Assembly (NCBI GenBank): GCA_964573155.1
Contig: CAZNIN010000001.1
Span: 1 to 64,000 of the forward strand
Origin: JAGQNK01 sp964573155
GTDB lineage: Bacteria; Patescibacteriota; Saccharimonadia; Saccharimonadales; JAGQNK01
Length of the DNA: 64,000 nt
Direction of reading: 5' to 3'
The notes under the pieces were generated by a model. That model worked only from the letters and a program-made list of their open reading frames with translations. It was not told the origin of the DNA and made no database searches. Every line of letters begins with the position of its first letter. Within the stretch, counting starts at the first letter, position 1. Of the stretch, positions 42,371 through 51,111 are shown one piece after another. A program made the translations under genes and the position numbers.

Positions 42371-43621
42371 AGCATGACATTATCCGAGGAGCTCGCTTGG
42401 CGTGGCTTCGTCAACCAGACAACGTATAAAGACATATCTGTACTAGATACAGATCCAATAACATTTTATTTCGGTGTAGACCCGAGCGCTGACTCGATGC
42501 AAATTGGTAATCTCGCCTCGGCTATGATGGTTCGTCATTTTATCAATCACGGACACAAAGCAATTTTGCTCGTTGGAGGCGCCACTGGTATGATTGGCGA
42601 TCCTGACGGAAAAAAACAAGAAAGAGACCTCAAGACTTTGGAGGAAATTGCCAGCAACAAGGCTGCAATCGCTCGCCAATACGAAACGGTATTCGCCGGT
42701 CAGAAATTTGAAATTGTGGATAATTATGACTGGTTTAAGAACATAAATTACTTAGAATTTCTCCGTGACATTGGCAAACATGTTCCGATGCGCCAGATGC
42801 TGGGACGTGATTTCGTCCAGTCTCGTTTGAGTGAGGGCGGAGCCGGCATATCATATGCTGAGTTTAGCTACTCACTTATTCAAGGGTATGATTTCCTGCA
42901 CCTTAATCGAGAGAAAGGTGTTACATTACAACTTTGCGGTGCTGATCAATGGGGGAATAGCATAGCGGGCGTGGAGCTCATTCGGCGCGTAAACGGCGAA
43001 GAAGCGCATGTTTGGTCAGCCCCCTTGGTTGTTAACAAGACTACTGGTGTTAAGTTCGGCAAGTCCGAAGATGGCGCTGTATGGCTCGACCCATCTAAGA
43101 CGAGCATTTATAAGTTTTATCAGTTCTGGTTAAATTTGGATGATGAAGGTGCGGTTGATTACCTCAAAATATTCACCCTCCTGCCTAGGCAGACAATAGA
43201 AGATATAGAAAAGCGGTTTAATCTAAACAAAGCGGACCGGCTCGCACAAAAAACGCTTGCATTCGAGGTGACCAAGCTTGTACATGGTCAGAAAGCAGCC
43301 GAGGAGCAGGTAAGGATTGCTGAAGCACTTTTCGGTAAAGATATAATAGAACTAAGCGACGAAGAATTAGCTAGCCTTGACGCGGATTTTTTGGTTGCGT
43401 CAGTGCCTGAACGGGTATCATCAGACGATCTGATAGAAGCACTAGTGACAACGAGTTTGGCTTCTTCGAAAACCGAAGCAAGAAGGTTTCTTCAGTCCGG
43501 CGCGATATATATCAACAATCTGCAACTGAAGGCCACCGAAGAGTTTTCGTATGACATGAAGAGTGCATATGCCGTCATCCGTCGGGGAAAAAACTCTACC
43601 GCTTTATTAAAATGTAAATAA
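42368..43621 (+). CDS. tyrS: Tyrosyl-tRNA synthetase
   Basis: Charges tRNA-Tyr; class I synthetase of 417 residues. FYFGVDPSADSMQIGNL (residues 33-49) is the first signature region; the HIGH motif here reads QIGN (45-48), aligned with His45 and His48 of the well-studied Geobacillus enzyme. QGYDFLHL and LCGADQWGNSIAG form the tyrosine pocket, KFGKS (about 229-233) is the KMSKS equivalent, and an S4 RNA-binding domain ends the protein (SKTEARRFLQSGAIYINN). All other features are normal, so TyrRS identity is secure despite the altered first motif. Confidence 0.95.
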   Translation: MSMTLSEELAWRGFVNQTTYKDISVLDTDPITFYFGVDPSADSMQIGNLASAMMVRHFINHGHKAILLVGGATGMIGDPDGKKQERDLKTLEEIASNKAAIARQYETVFAGQKFEIVDNYDWFKNINYLEFLRDIGKHVPMRQMLGRDFVQSRLSEGGAGISYAEFSYSLIQGYDFLHLNREKGVTLQLCGADQWGNSIAGVELIRRVNGEEAHVWSAPLVVNKTTGVKFGKSEDGAVWLDPSKTSIYKFYQFWLNLDDEGAVDYLKIFTLLPRQTIEDIEKRFNLNKADRLAQKTLAFEVTKLVHGQKAAEEQVRIAEALFGKDIIELSDEELASLDADFLVASVPERVSSDDLIEALVTTSLASSKTEARRFLQSGAIYINNLQLKATEEFSYDMKSAYAVIRRGKNSTALLKCK

Positions 43622-43625
43622 GAGA

Positions 43626-43641
43626 TACACTTGTTTTTATG
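43626..43641 (+). promoter_or_regulatory. -10 box and probable leaderless start of the methyltransferase gene
   Basis: TACACT (43626-43631) lies 7 bases before ATG 43639 and just after the tyrS stop. Confidence 0.45.
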
Positions 43642-44478
43642 CCAAAATCATCATCAACATCGAGAAAAAAAGTCAGCAAGCCGCGGTCTTCGCAAAAGCC
43701 ATCGGCAAAATCAACACTGTCTCAGCGCAAGAAAGCAGACCAATACAATGATCCAAACCACAATTACCTGGAGTATTGGGACGGTCGTGACTACGAACAC
43801 GCCGCTGAAGAACTAGCTATCAAGCGGTTGCTGGGAGCCAAGACTTTCAAGAATGCTGCGGATATCGGTGGTGGTTATGGGCGTTTGTGCGTTTTGCTTC
43901 GTAAATACGCGGATAAGGTAACACTTGCCGAACCATCACAGCAGCAGCTGGATATAGCAAAAATATATCTAAAAGATTACCCCGACGTAAAAAGATTACT
44001 CACTCAGGCTGATGATTTGAAGTTTAAAAATAAATCTCTCGATTTAATCACCATGATTCGTGTCATGCATCATTTGCCAGATCCAAGTAAAGAATTTAAA
44101 GAACTGGCACGTGTTTTATCGGATGATGGAATAATAATCTTAGAAGTGGCTAACTATGCACACGGTCGTAACCGTATAAAACATTTTGTTCGAGGCAGAC
44201 GACTGCCTACTGAGCCGGTTGATATACGGTCAGCAGAGAATCGTCGAGAAGACGAAATTCCATTTGTTAACCATAATCCCAAGACTGTACAAAAGCAGCT
44301 TGCTCATGCCGGTCTGAAAGTTGAAAAAGTGTTGTCTGTATCCAATTTGCGCAGTCCCGCTTTGAAAAAGATCACTCCACGCAAAGCTATGCTAGTCGTT
44401 GAGCGTATCCTACAGCCAACATTATCACGAACTTACTTTGGTCCAAGCGTATTTTTCTTAGTCAAAAGAGCAAAGTAA
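43639..44478 (+). CDS. SAM-dependent methyltransferase, class I
   Basis: A 279-residue protein. A basic, Ser/Lys-rich N terminus of about 35 residues precedes DQYNDPNHNYLEYWDGRDYEH and a Rossmann methyltransferase domain with ADIGGGYGRL (motif I), VTLAEPSQQQL (acidic end of strand 2 replaced by Glu), LDLITMIRVMHHLPDP (motif IV) and ELARVLSDDGIIILEV. The MHHLPDP segment is typical of UbiE/methyltransf_11-type small-molecule methylases. The substrate is unknown. The C-terminal 90 residues (after RNRIKHFVRGRRLP) are basic and may bind nucleic acid or membrane. Confidence 0.85.
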   Translation: MPKSSSTSRKKVSKPRSSQKPSAKSTLSQRKKADQYNDPNHNYLEYWDGRDYEHAAEELAIKRLLGAKTFKNAADIGGGYGRLCVLLRKYADKVTLAEPSQQQLDIAKIYLKDYPDVKRLLTQADDLKFKNKSLDLITMIRVMHHLPDPSKEFKELARVLSDDGIIILEVANYAHGRNRIKHFVRGRRLPTEPVDIRSAENRREDEIPFVNHNPKTVQKQLAHAGLKVEKVLSVSNLRSPALKKITPRKAMLVVERILQPTLSRTYFGPSVFFLVKRAK

Positions 44479-44499
44479 TATTTTATGCGTTCTGCTGAT

Positions 44500-44517
44500 A
44501 CTTTTCGCTAGAAAAGT
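44500..44517. repeat. Short inverted repeat between convergent genes
   Basis: ACTTTTC (44500-44506) and GAAAAGT (44511-44517) around GCTA, directly after the methyltransferase gene and touching the stop of the convergent beta-helix gene. No clear T tract follows on either strand; a weak bidirectional terminator is possible. Confidence 0.35.
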
Positions 44518-46668
44518 TTAGTTAAGTGTAATCCAGCCAATTCCTTGTTTGAAAAGGCATAGCTTTTTTGTTCCGGCATCATCCCAGGTAACCATAGTGC
44601 CGTCCCATTTTGCATTGGCAAGTGTGGCGGGATTAAGATTCCAGTCGCCGGCAGAAGTTGGGTTGTCGGCGCCATTGTCGCCAACGTTATTTAGGAGAAG
44701 TCTAGTCTGTGCGGCTGCCCCTGCGCCGTCATTGAAGCTGACAATACCATGAGCACCCACGGCTTCCACACTGTTTATATCAATCCGTACATCGGTTGTT
44801 GAACCATAAATTCTGATCGGTCCCCACGGATCAACGATATCGGAAACCTTACAGTTTTTTATCGATATACGTTCACAGTCAGCAGCTAAGACAATACCTG
44901 TATTCAGAGATCGAAGATCGGTGGATGTTACCAGCACATCATCTGCAGCATCGATATGTACGCCAGTGTCGCTGTGCTTGGATCCGATAATGGTGTTTCC
45001 GTTTATGTTTGCATGATGAGCGTCAGCATCGACTTGAATACCACTTCGTGTTGAAATCACGGGTAAGCGAATATAATTTCCAGATATAACACAGTCAACA
45101 GCAGCACGAACGACTCGAATTCCACCGTTATAATTCATTATCATATTGCCGCTTATGACCGACTTTGGTCCAATCTCAACGGCATAGCCACTATCATTTG
45201 GAAGGCTGGCCGGATTGTTAGACGGACCCCCATAAAAAGTGTTGCCAACAACTACTGTTCCAATATCACCCTGTATGTCGTCATAGTCGGTTGGTGGCGA
45301 TGTTGGAAATGAATTACCGTCGGGATCACGAGAGTCGCCGCCGGCTATGCCTGCCTTGCAATTACTGAAAGTGTTGCCAACAACAACAGAGTGAAATGCA
45401 TAGGCACAGAGGAATACTCCGAATCCCCTTGCTGTATCTATATGATTGCCTATCGCGGAAGCGTTTTGTGCCGCTGAGCCAAAATGGATAGCATGTCGTC
45501 CGCTATTTATGATTTTTGAATTTCTGATAATGTTGTTTGTTTCGAAGTTATCATCGAGCCTAGCTTGGTCTGAATACGCATCTGCGGCTGCATTCAGAAT
45601 TTTGACACGCTCCACAATGGCGCGGTAGACCCCTTCCCAGTGAACAGGGGCAACAGTGAAATCAGCGGTCCAGGGGCCCCCTTCGTACAGCGATGAATGT
45701 ACAGGATCCATGCTGTCATCGCGGTTTTGATCTAATGACAGGTCTTTTACTACGATTGATTCATGCGTATCGTTCATGCCGCCTGAGTAGTTCCTGTCNN
45801 NNNNNNNNNNNNNNNNNNNNNNNNNNNNNNNNNNNNNNNNNNNNNNNNNNNNNNNNNNNNNNNNNNNNNNNNNNNNNNNNNNNNNNNNNNNNNNNNNNGC
45901 GGCCACCGCATCCTCAAACGCCTGAGTGTCATCGGTACTTCCGTCGCCGGTGGCGCCAAACGAAGTCACATCAAAGAATTCCCCCGGCATTTCTACTTCG
46001 GGGATTTCCGGTGTAATGTCCAAACTGTCGATGGCAGCTAACGCTTGTGTAAGATTTGAAGCGTCACTTAGTGTACTGAGATTGCCGGTTAGCTCAGTTG
46101 CATTCACAAAGACCTTGTCCGTAGACCAGAGCATCCACCCATCGTCAAGGCTAGAGGGGGCGGAAATTTCGCCGCCAGCACCGAACTTCGTGAAACCACC
46201 TGGTTTCATCTGGAATGTGTTCGTATCCATAATATTGGCAACTAAAGCAATGTCACCTTCATCCGGTTGGATGAGAGTGATCGTGCCTGTCGAAGCACCA
46301 GTCTTTTCTAGCTTTTTTAGTTGCCCATCCCATATGAAGCCTTCAATAATATTTTCCCACCCGAAATTGGCTACCATATCTTCGACGGTAGCGCCGCCAT
46401 CTAGGAACATGGAGATCATCCACGTTTTACTGCTCGCATCTGCACTTCCTAGGAGTGCGCGTATATCTGGATGCGCTTCTTCATCAGCGTTATGCGCAGT
46501 TATCGCAGCTGTAACATCAGAATCGCGAGCAATTGAATTAGGAATTTTTCCCTCGGTTACGGCACTAGCTTTTAGGGTTCCATCAGGGTTGAGGGACGTT
46601 CGTAGATAGTCATTAAGAATATCACCCCATGTACCGTCGTCTTGTCCTGGTATCGGAAGTCGTGCCAT
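44518..46668 (-). CDS. Right-handed beta-helix (pectate-lyase-like) protein with tail-fibre-type N terminus
   Basis: A protein of about 716 residues including a 100-N gap. It begins MARLPIPGQDDGTWGDILND, followed by LRTSLNPDGTLK, a short N-terminal module that I associate with phage tail fibres and surface glycan-binding proteins. About residues 60-230 form a linker domain. FFDVTSFGATGDGSTDDTQAF opens a pectate-lyase superfamily domain, and after the gap come many beta-helix coils (ISGNMIMNYNGGIRV, NINGNTIIGSKHSDTG, ISIKNCKVSDI). No signal peptide or membrane anchor is visible. AAGG lies upstream of ATG 46668; an in-frame TTG at 46674 is an alternative. No other phage gene is near. Confidence 0.82.
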   Translation of the reverse strand: MARLPIPGQDDGTWGDILNDYLRTSLNPDGTLKASAVTEGKIPNSIARDSDVTAAITAHNADEEAHPDIRALLGSADASSKTWMISMFLDGGATVEDMVANFGWENIIEGFIWDGQLKKLEKTGASTGTITLIQPDEGDIALVANIMDTNTFQMKPGGFTKFGAGGEISAPSSLDDGWMLWSTDKVFVNATELTGNLSTLSDASNLTQALAAIDSLDITPEIPEVEMPGEFFDVTSFGATGDGSTDDTQAFEDAVAXXXXXXXXXXXXXXXXXXXXXXXXXXXXXXXXXXDRNYSGGMNDTHESIVVKDLSLDQNRDDSMDPVHSSLYEGGPWTADFTVAPVHWEGVYRAIVERVKILNAAADAYSDQARLDDNFETNNIIRNSKIINSGRHAIHFGSAAQNASAIGNHIDTARGFGVFLCAYAFHSVVVGNTFSNCKAGIAGGDSRDPDGNSFPTSPPTDYDDIQGDIGTVVVGNTFYGGPSNNPASLPNDSGYAVEIGPKSVISGNMIMNYNGGIRVVRAAVDCVISGNYIRLPVISTRSGIQVDADAHHANINGNTIIGSKHSDTGVHIDAADDVLVTSTDLRSLNTGIVLAADCERISIKNCKVSDIVDPWGPIRIYGSTTDVRIDINSVEAVGAHGIVSFNDGAGAAAQTRLLLNNVGDNGADNPTSAGDWNLNPATLANAKWDGTMVTWDDAGTKKLCLFKQGIGWITLN
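45799..45898. other. Assembly gap (100 N) within the beta-helix gene
   Basis: Fixed-size run of undetermined bases just after the pectate-lyase-type motif. The reading frame agrees on both sides. Confidence 0.95.
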
Positions 46669-46790
46669 GTACAACCTTGTTATTTACTGACTTTGTATTT
46701 TAAAGCCTTTTCAAGTACTAAGCATAACAAAAACGGCCCGTTCATCGCAATAAATACCAGTGAGTATTCGGCTGTGAAATATAAAAAAGC

Positions 46791-46808
46791 TATACTTGAA
46801 CCGTAATG
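46791..46808 (+). promoter_or_regulatory. -10 box and probable leaderless start of recG
   Basis: TATACT (46791-46796) lies 9 bases before ATG 46806, with no ribosome site between. Confidence 0.5.
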
Positions 46809-48842
46809 AAAGACACTACCAGGCTTACTGAGATTCACGGGATTGGGCCGGAGCTTGCAAAAAAGTTTGCGCTGCTTGGGATACATTCGGTCGCGGACCT
46901 CATACAGTACTACCCAAGACGTTATGATGATTATTCCCAAGTGCAACCCATCCATGACATTACGCCCGGCATGGTTACGATTAGGGCAACCATCAAACAG
47001 GCCAAGGGTCGCTATGTGCGTCGCGGGATGCATGTGACCGAAGCTATCGCAAGTGATGAAACGGACAGTGTACGATTAGTTTGGTTTAATCAACCCTACC
47101 GTGCAGCGGCGCTCAAGAAAGATGCTGAATACTATATTTCCGGTGAATTTGCGCTGCGTCGACAGCGTCTCAGTATTCAGAACCCGTCAGTAGAACTAGT
47201 GAGTGAATTCCCTGTAAACACAGCAAGAATCGTTCCTGTGTATCGCGAAACAAAGGGGCTAAAGTCTCAACAAATACGCAAAACGTTGCGTTCATGCCTG
47301 CATAATATTCGAGAGATACCCGAATCGCTGCCGCGATGGATCATTGATGCTCAAAAATTAATGAGCCGTAGTGGCGCAATTGAGACGATGCATTTTCCGG
47401 CCAGCGGTGATGCATTGCAGAAAGCGCGAAAACGCCTGGGCTTCGAAGAGGTATTTGAATTGTCGCTTGCATCACTCTACAACAAATATGAGCTTCTCCA
47501 TGAAGATGCGGTTGCAATACCCTTTAACGAAAAACTGGCGAAAGATTTCGTAGGCCATCTACCGTTCGAACTAACAACCGCTCAGAAAAAGGCGGTTTGG
47601 CAGATATATCTGGACCTGCAAAAGACACAGCCTATGAATCGTTTGCTTGAAGGTGACGTTGGCTCTGGCAAGACAGTCGTTGCGGCCATGGCTGCTGTTA
47701 TGGCGATGAAGCAGGATTACCAGGTGGCATTTATGGCACCTACTGAGATCTTGGCTCGTCAACATGCTGAGACGCTTTATGATTTACTTTCGCCTCTTGG
47801 CATGTCTGATACGCTCAGTCTGCTGGTTGGCGGTTTGTCGCCCGCTCAGAAAAAATCCGCACATACCAAGATAAAAGCTGGGAAAATTAAACTTATAGTC
47901 GGCACACATGCACTTATTCAAGAAAATGTCGATATGCATCGACTTGGATTGGTTATTGTTGATGAACAGCATCGTTTTGGCGTCGAGCAACGAAAGACTT
48001 TGCAAAAGAAAGCCGGCCATATGCCGCATGTGCTAAACATGACTGCGACACCAATTCCGCGAAGCCTGGCGCTAACCCTTTATGGTGAAATGGACATAAC
48101 GATCCTCGACGCTAAGCCGGTTGGACGAAAACCGATTGCAACGGAAATTGTATCGCCGAATTCGCGAAAGCAGCTTTATGAAAAAATTGACAAGGAGTTG
48201 GCAAACGGGCGGCAGATGTTCGTAGTGACAGCGCTTATAAAAGAAAACGATAGTTTACCGGTGCGATCAGCGGAAGAAGTATATGAAGAATTGAAAAATA
48301 AGTTTTTCAAAAATCGTCGAATTGGTTTATTGTACGGCAAAATGAAGCCTGCAGATAAAGAAAAAGTCATGCAAAAATTTGTCCGGCATGAATTCGATAT
48401 CTTGGTATCAACAACTGTCATTGAGGTTGGCGTGAATGTGCCCAATGCGACCGTTATGCTGATTGAGAACGCGGAGCGTTTCGGTTTAGCTCAAATACAT
48501 CAATTGCGCGGGCGTGTGGGGCGGAGTGAGTACCAGGGGTACTGTTATCTCATGATGGGCGACTCATCTGAGCCGAGTCGTCGTCTCCGAGCGCTGGAGC
48601 AGACAAATGACGGCTTCAAGCTAGCAGAATTGGATTTGGAGATTCGTGGTCCCGGTGCAATCTATGGCACAATGCAGCATGGTCAATTAGATCTGCGTGT
48701 TGCGAAACTTACCGACACTAAATTGATCGCAGCAGCCCGCCAGTCAGCTCAACAGTTCATTGATCGAAACGAAGACCTGCTAGAATATAAGCAACTTCAT
48801 GCACGCGTACGGGAACTTCGTGCAATTACTAACCTAAACTAA
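46806..48842 (+). CDS. recG: ATP-dependent DNA helicase RecG
   Basis: Remodels stalled replication forks and branched DNA. The 678-residue protein has the N-terminal wedge/OB region (IQYYPRRYDDYSQVQPI, VTIRATIKQAK, RQRLSIQNPSVEL), Walker A EGDVGSGKTVVAAMAA (about residue 280), VIVDEQHRFGVEQR (about 384), NMTATPIPRSLALTLYGEMD, the TTVIEVGVNVPNATVM segment and the QLRGRVGRSEYQGYCYL motif. The C-terminal RecG wedge contacts (RALEQTNDGFKLAELDLEIRGPG) are intact. Length and order are standard. Confidence 0.96.
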   Translation: MKDTTRLTEIHGIGPELAKKFALLGIHSVADLIQYYPRRYDDYSQVQPIHDITPGMVTIRATIKQAKGRYVRRGMHVTEAIASDETDSVRLVWFNQPYRAAALKKDAEYYISGEFALRRQRLSIQNPSVELVSEFPVNTARIVPVYRETKGLKSQQIRKTLRSCLHNIREIPESLPRWIIDAQKLMSRSGAIETMHFPASGDALQKARKRLGFEEVFELSLASLYNKYELLHEDAVAIPFNEKLAKDFVGHLPFELTTAQKKAVWQIYLDLQKTQPMNRLLEGDVGSGKTVVAAMAAVMAMKQDYQVAFMAPTEILARQHAETLYDLLSPLGMSDTLSLLVGGLSPAQKKSAHTKIKAGKIKLIVGTHALIQENVDMHRLGLVIVDEQHRFGVEQRKTLQKKAGHMPHVLNMTATPIPRSLALTLYGEMDITILDAKPVGRKPIATEIVSPNSRKQLYEKIDKELANGRQMFVVTALIKENDSLPVRSAEEVYEELKNKFFKNRRIGLLYGKMKPADKEKVMQKFVRHEFDILVSTTVIEVGVNVPNATVMLIENAERFGLAQIHQLRGRVGRSEYQGYCYLMMGDSSEPSRRLRALEQTNDGFKLAELDLEIRGPGAIYGTMQHGQLDLRVAKLTDTKLIAAARQSAQQFIDRNEDLLEYKQLHARVRELRAITNLN

Positions 48843-48942
48843 CCATGAAGCACAAATAAGGGGATAACAGCCAGACAAAAAATACTATATTTTGTCAGCG
48901 TAATGAGAAAAACCAGTGTTTGACTCATAAGGTAAAAATGCT

Positions 48943-49764
48943 ATGTATTCAGGATCTACACTCACAAGATATTCGGGAAGAGTAATGGGCGCGCACCAAA
49001 AGATTGATCGAGTAGCCCGCAAACATCTGACGCGGATGATTGGAGACAGTGACATGTTTCCCGCGATACGGACGATTCTGCACTTTGAAGGCAAGAACGG
49101 ACCTGACGCCATTAAGCGTAAGAGCCCGGCCAAAGACGAGTTATGGCATTATTTCAACCCTTTTGACGACAACGACACTCAGATCGTGGAGATCATTGAC
49201 GAGCATTTCAAGCTGCTGGTTCGAGAGCTAAAAAGCAATAATGTCGAAAGGGCAGCGTTTGAAGCTGCTTGGCTATCACATGCGATTGTAGATGGCTTGA
49301 CACCCGCACATCATTATCCATACGAACAAAAACTTTCGGAACTACGGGGAGGTGAGGGTATCGAAACACGCACGAGTATCAAGGGCAAGATTCTTATGCC
49401 TGGCGTAACAAGGCGTGAACGAGTGCGCAATAACTGGCGTATGTGGGGTCCAAAGGGTCTTATGACCGCTCATGGGCTCTTCGAAATAGGGGTTGCTTCC
49501 ATAATTGCACCGTTGAGTTTTTCGGAGACAGTACCCAGCGCCAAAGATCGCGAAATTATTCTTAAAGTTGGTGTTCATGAGTGGTTTAAGCGCACGGCTA
49601 GGGAAATAGCTGTTTTAGATATGTATTCGAGCTATCTGCTCAAGGGATGGACTCCAAAATTAGCTTACGACGTCAGGCATAAACTCGGCCCACTCATAAT
49701 AAATTGCGTAACACTTGCCTGGTATGCAGCGCTCGTAGAGGCGGGTCTTATAGAGGTAGAATGA
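48943..49764 (+). CDS. Putative zinc-dependent phospholipase C-like protein
   Basis: A 273-residue protein of uncertain family. The pattern GAHQKIDRVARKHL near the N terminus, WHYFNPFDDND, and AAWLSHAIVDGLTPAHHYPY resembles the histidine/aspartate-rich, all-helical fold of bacterial zinc phospholipase C and S1/P1 nucleases (LxHxxxDxxxPxH). No signal peptide is evident, unlike typical secreted members. A hydrophobic helix lies near FEIGVASIIAPLSF. ATG 48943 has AAGG upstream; ATG 48985, with GGAAG at a closer distance, would start directly at MGAHQKID and is a good alternative. Its last 4 bases (ATGA) overlap rsmD. Confidence 0.7.
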   Translation: MYSGSTLTRYSGRVMGAHQKIDRVARKHLTRMIGDSDMFPAIRTILHFEGKNGPDAIKRKSPAKDELWHYFNPFDDNDTQIVEIIDEHFKLLVRELKSNNVERAAFEAAWLSHAIVDGLTPAHHYPYEQKLSELRGGEGIETRTSIKGKILMPGVTRRERVRNNWRMWGPKGLMTAHGLFEIGVASIIAPLSFSETVPSAKDREIILKVGVHEWFKRTAREIAVLDMYSSYLLKGWTPKLAYDVRHKLGPLIINCVTLAWYAALVEAGLIEVE

Positions 49765-50297
49765 GAATAATTTCTGGCAGTCTTGGTGGCAGGACATTCC
49801 GTAGTCCACGAACATACAACACACATCCTATGGGTGACAAAATTCGCGGTGCTATATTCAACATGCTTGGCGATATCAAGGGACTGACAGTACTGGATGC
49901 TTTTTCAGGCAGCGGAGCGCTGGCCTTCGAAGCTATTAGTCGAGGTGCAAAAAATGCCTTACTGATCGAGCTAGATAAAGATGCCTTCAAGACTATTAAG
50001 CGCAATATTGAATCGCTTGGACTAGAGGAGCGAACATTCGCTATCATGCGCAACATAAAGGGTTGGTCAAAGAATAATTCTGACAAAACATTTGATATTG
50101 TTTTTTGTGATCCGCCATATGATGCTGTCTTGGAGACGCTAATCTTTCAGTTATCGAGCCATGTTAATCGAACGGGCGTATTAGTACTGTCCTGGCCGAT
50201 TACCGAACCAATCCCGGAGATACCAGAATTTACAGTGCAGCGGCATAAAACTTATGGCAACGCTACCCTGGTCGTATATACCCGGGAAAATTCCTAG
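49761..50297 (+). CDS. rsmD: 16S rRNA (guanine966-N2)-methyltransferase RsmD
   Basis: Methylates G966 of 16S rRNA. The 178-residue protein opens MRIISGSLGGRTF, has THPMGDKIRGAIFNML, the SAM motif VLDAFSGSGALAFEAISRGA, and the catalytic FDIVFCDPPYD motif (N-DPPY type). ATG 49761 overlaps the upstream stop by 4 bases, giving the normal start for this family; an in-frame ATG 57 bases upstream lies inside the previous gene. The usual downstream partner coaD is missing. Confidence 0.92.
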   Translation: MRIISGSLGGRTFRSPRTYNTHPMGDKIRGAIFNMLGDIKGLTVLDAFSGSGALAFEAISRGAKNALLIELDKDAFKTIKRNIESLGLEERTFAIMRNIKGWSKNNSDKTFDIVFCDPPYDAVLETLIFQLSSHVNRTGVLVLSWPITEPIPEIPEFTVQRHKTYGNATLVVYTRENS

Positions 50298-50357
50298 GCT
50301 ATTACCGAGGGTCGTTGTATAAAAAGAAATATTAACGCAAAAGCCACTGTTACTTAG

Positions 50358-50373
50358 TAGAATAAAATATATG
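50358..50373 (+). promoter_or_regulatory. -10 box and probable leaderless start of the PyrF-like gene
   Basis: TAGAAT (50358-50363) lies 7 bases before ATG 50371. Confidence 0.45.
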
Positions 50374-51069
50374 ACACATGCGCAAAAGGTTGAGAGACGG
50401 CCCGAAGAAAGAATTATTGTCACAATTGACGCCAAAGAAGATATGTTCGGCTTATTGAAAATCGCCCAAGATTTGGGAGAACGTGCGCGTGCTTTCAAGC
50501 TAGGCCAACAATTGTTACTTCATTCAAATCCTTGGGCTCCTGTAAGAATGTTGAGATCACGTGGTGTAGAAGTAGATTTCGATGCAAAATACGAAGAAAA
50601 TGCCGATCAAATGGCGCCACTGGTGTCGGATGCCTTCCAAAAGGGTTTTAAGCATGTGAGCATCGCCCCGGCCTCAGGTACGGCTGCGCTTATACGTGCA
50701 ACCGAGGTCGTTCCTCCGGGCTGTGGATTATTTGCAGCTATGCCGGATGGCAATGATCGACTGGTGGATATACTAGTGGATGAGATATTGGAGGCAAATG
50801 AGGCTCTTGGTCCGGACAAGCAGATACGTGAAGTCATGTGTAACGTTGGCGACATACAACGAATTAAGGCAGCGGGAGATTTTATTATTATTGCTGCCGG
50901 CATACGAATGCCCGGGGATGGCCCAGATGACCATCCCCATGTCGCGACTCCTGCAGAAGCGCTCGCCATGGGCGCCGAATACCTTGCAGTAGGTCGCTCG
51001 ATTACTTCTAAGCAAAACCGAGCAGAAGCTTTCGAGCAAATACTGGAAAATATCGCCACTTATCGGTAA
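50371..51069 (+). CDS. pyrF: Orotidine 5'-phosphate decarboxylase-like protein
   Basis: A 232-residue TIM barrel resembling OMP decarboxylase, the last step of UMP synthesis. The N terminus IIVTIDAKEDMFGLLKIAQDLG, the middle FDAKYEENADQM and the end GIRMPGDGPDDHPHVATPAEAL then GAEYLAVGRSITSKQNRAEAFEQI fit the family; the last part contains the phosphate-binding GR segment. The catalytic DxKxxD motif reads DAKYEE, with glutamate for the second aspartate and Asn for the following Ile, which is unusual. No other pyrimidine genes are adjacent. A related hexulose-phosphate synthase-type or altered activity cannot be excluded. Confidence 0.78.
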   Translation: MTHAQKVERRPEERIIVTIDAKEDMFGLLKIAQDLGERARAFKLGQQLLLHSNPWAPVRMLRSRGVEVDFDAKYEENADQMAPLVSDAFQKGFKHVSIAPASGTAALIRATEVVPPGCGLFAAMPDGNDRLVDILVDEILEANEALGPDKQIREVMCNVGDIQRIKAAGDFIIIAAGIRMPGDGPDDHPHVATPAEALAMGAEYLAVGRSITSKQNRAEAFEQILENIATYR

Positions 51070-51082
51070 AATGTTTTAGATC

Positions 51083-51099
51083 GATCTGAAATATCAGAT
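51083..51099 (+). repeat. Small hairpin after the PyrF-like gene
   Basis: GATCTGA-type arms: ATCTGA and TCAGAT pair around AATA soon after the PyrF-like stop. No T run follows; it may mark the end of that transcript. Confidence 0.35.
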
Positions 51100-51111
51100 T
51101 GTAAATGGTCA

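Noticed and set aside
44518..46668. Prophage remnant
   Set aside because: Only the one tailspike-like gene is present; no integrase, terminase, capsid, portal or attachment repeats are seen around it.
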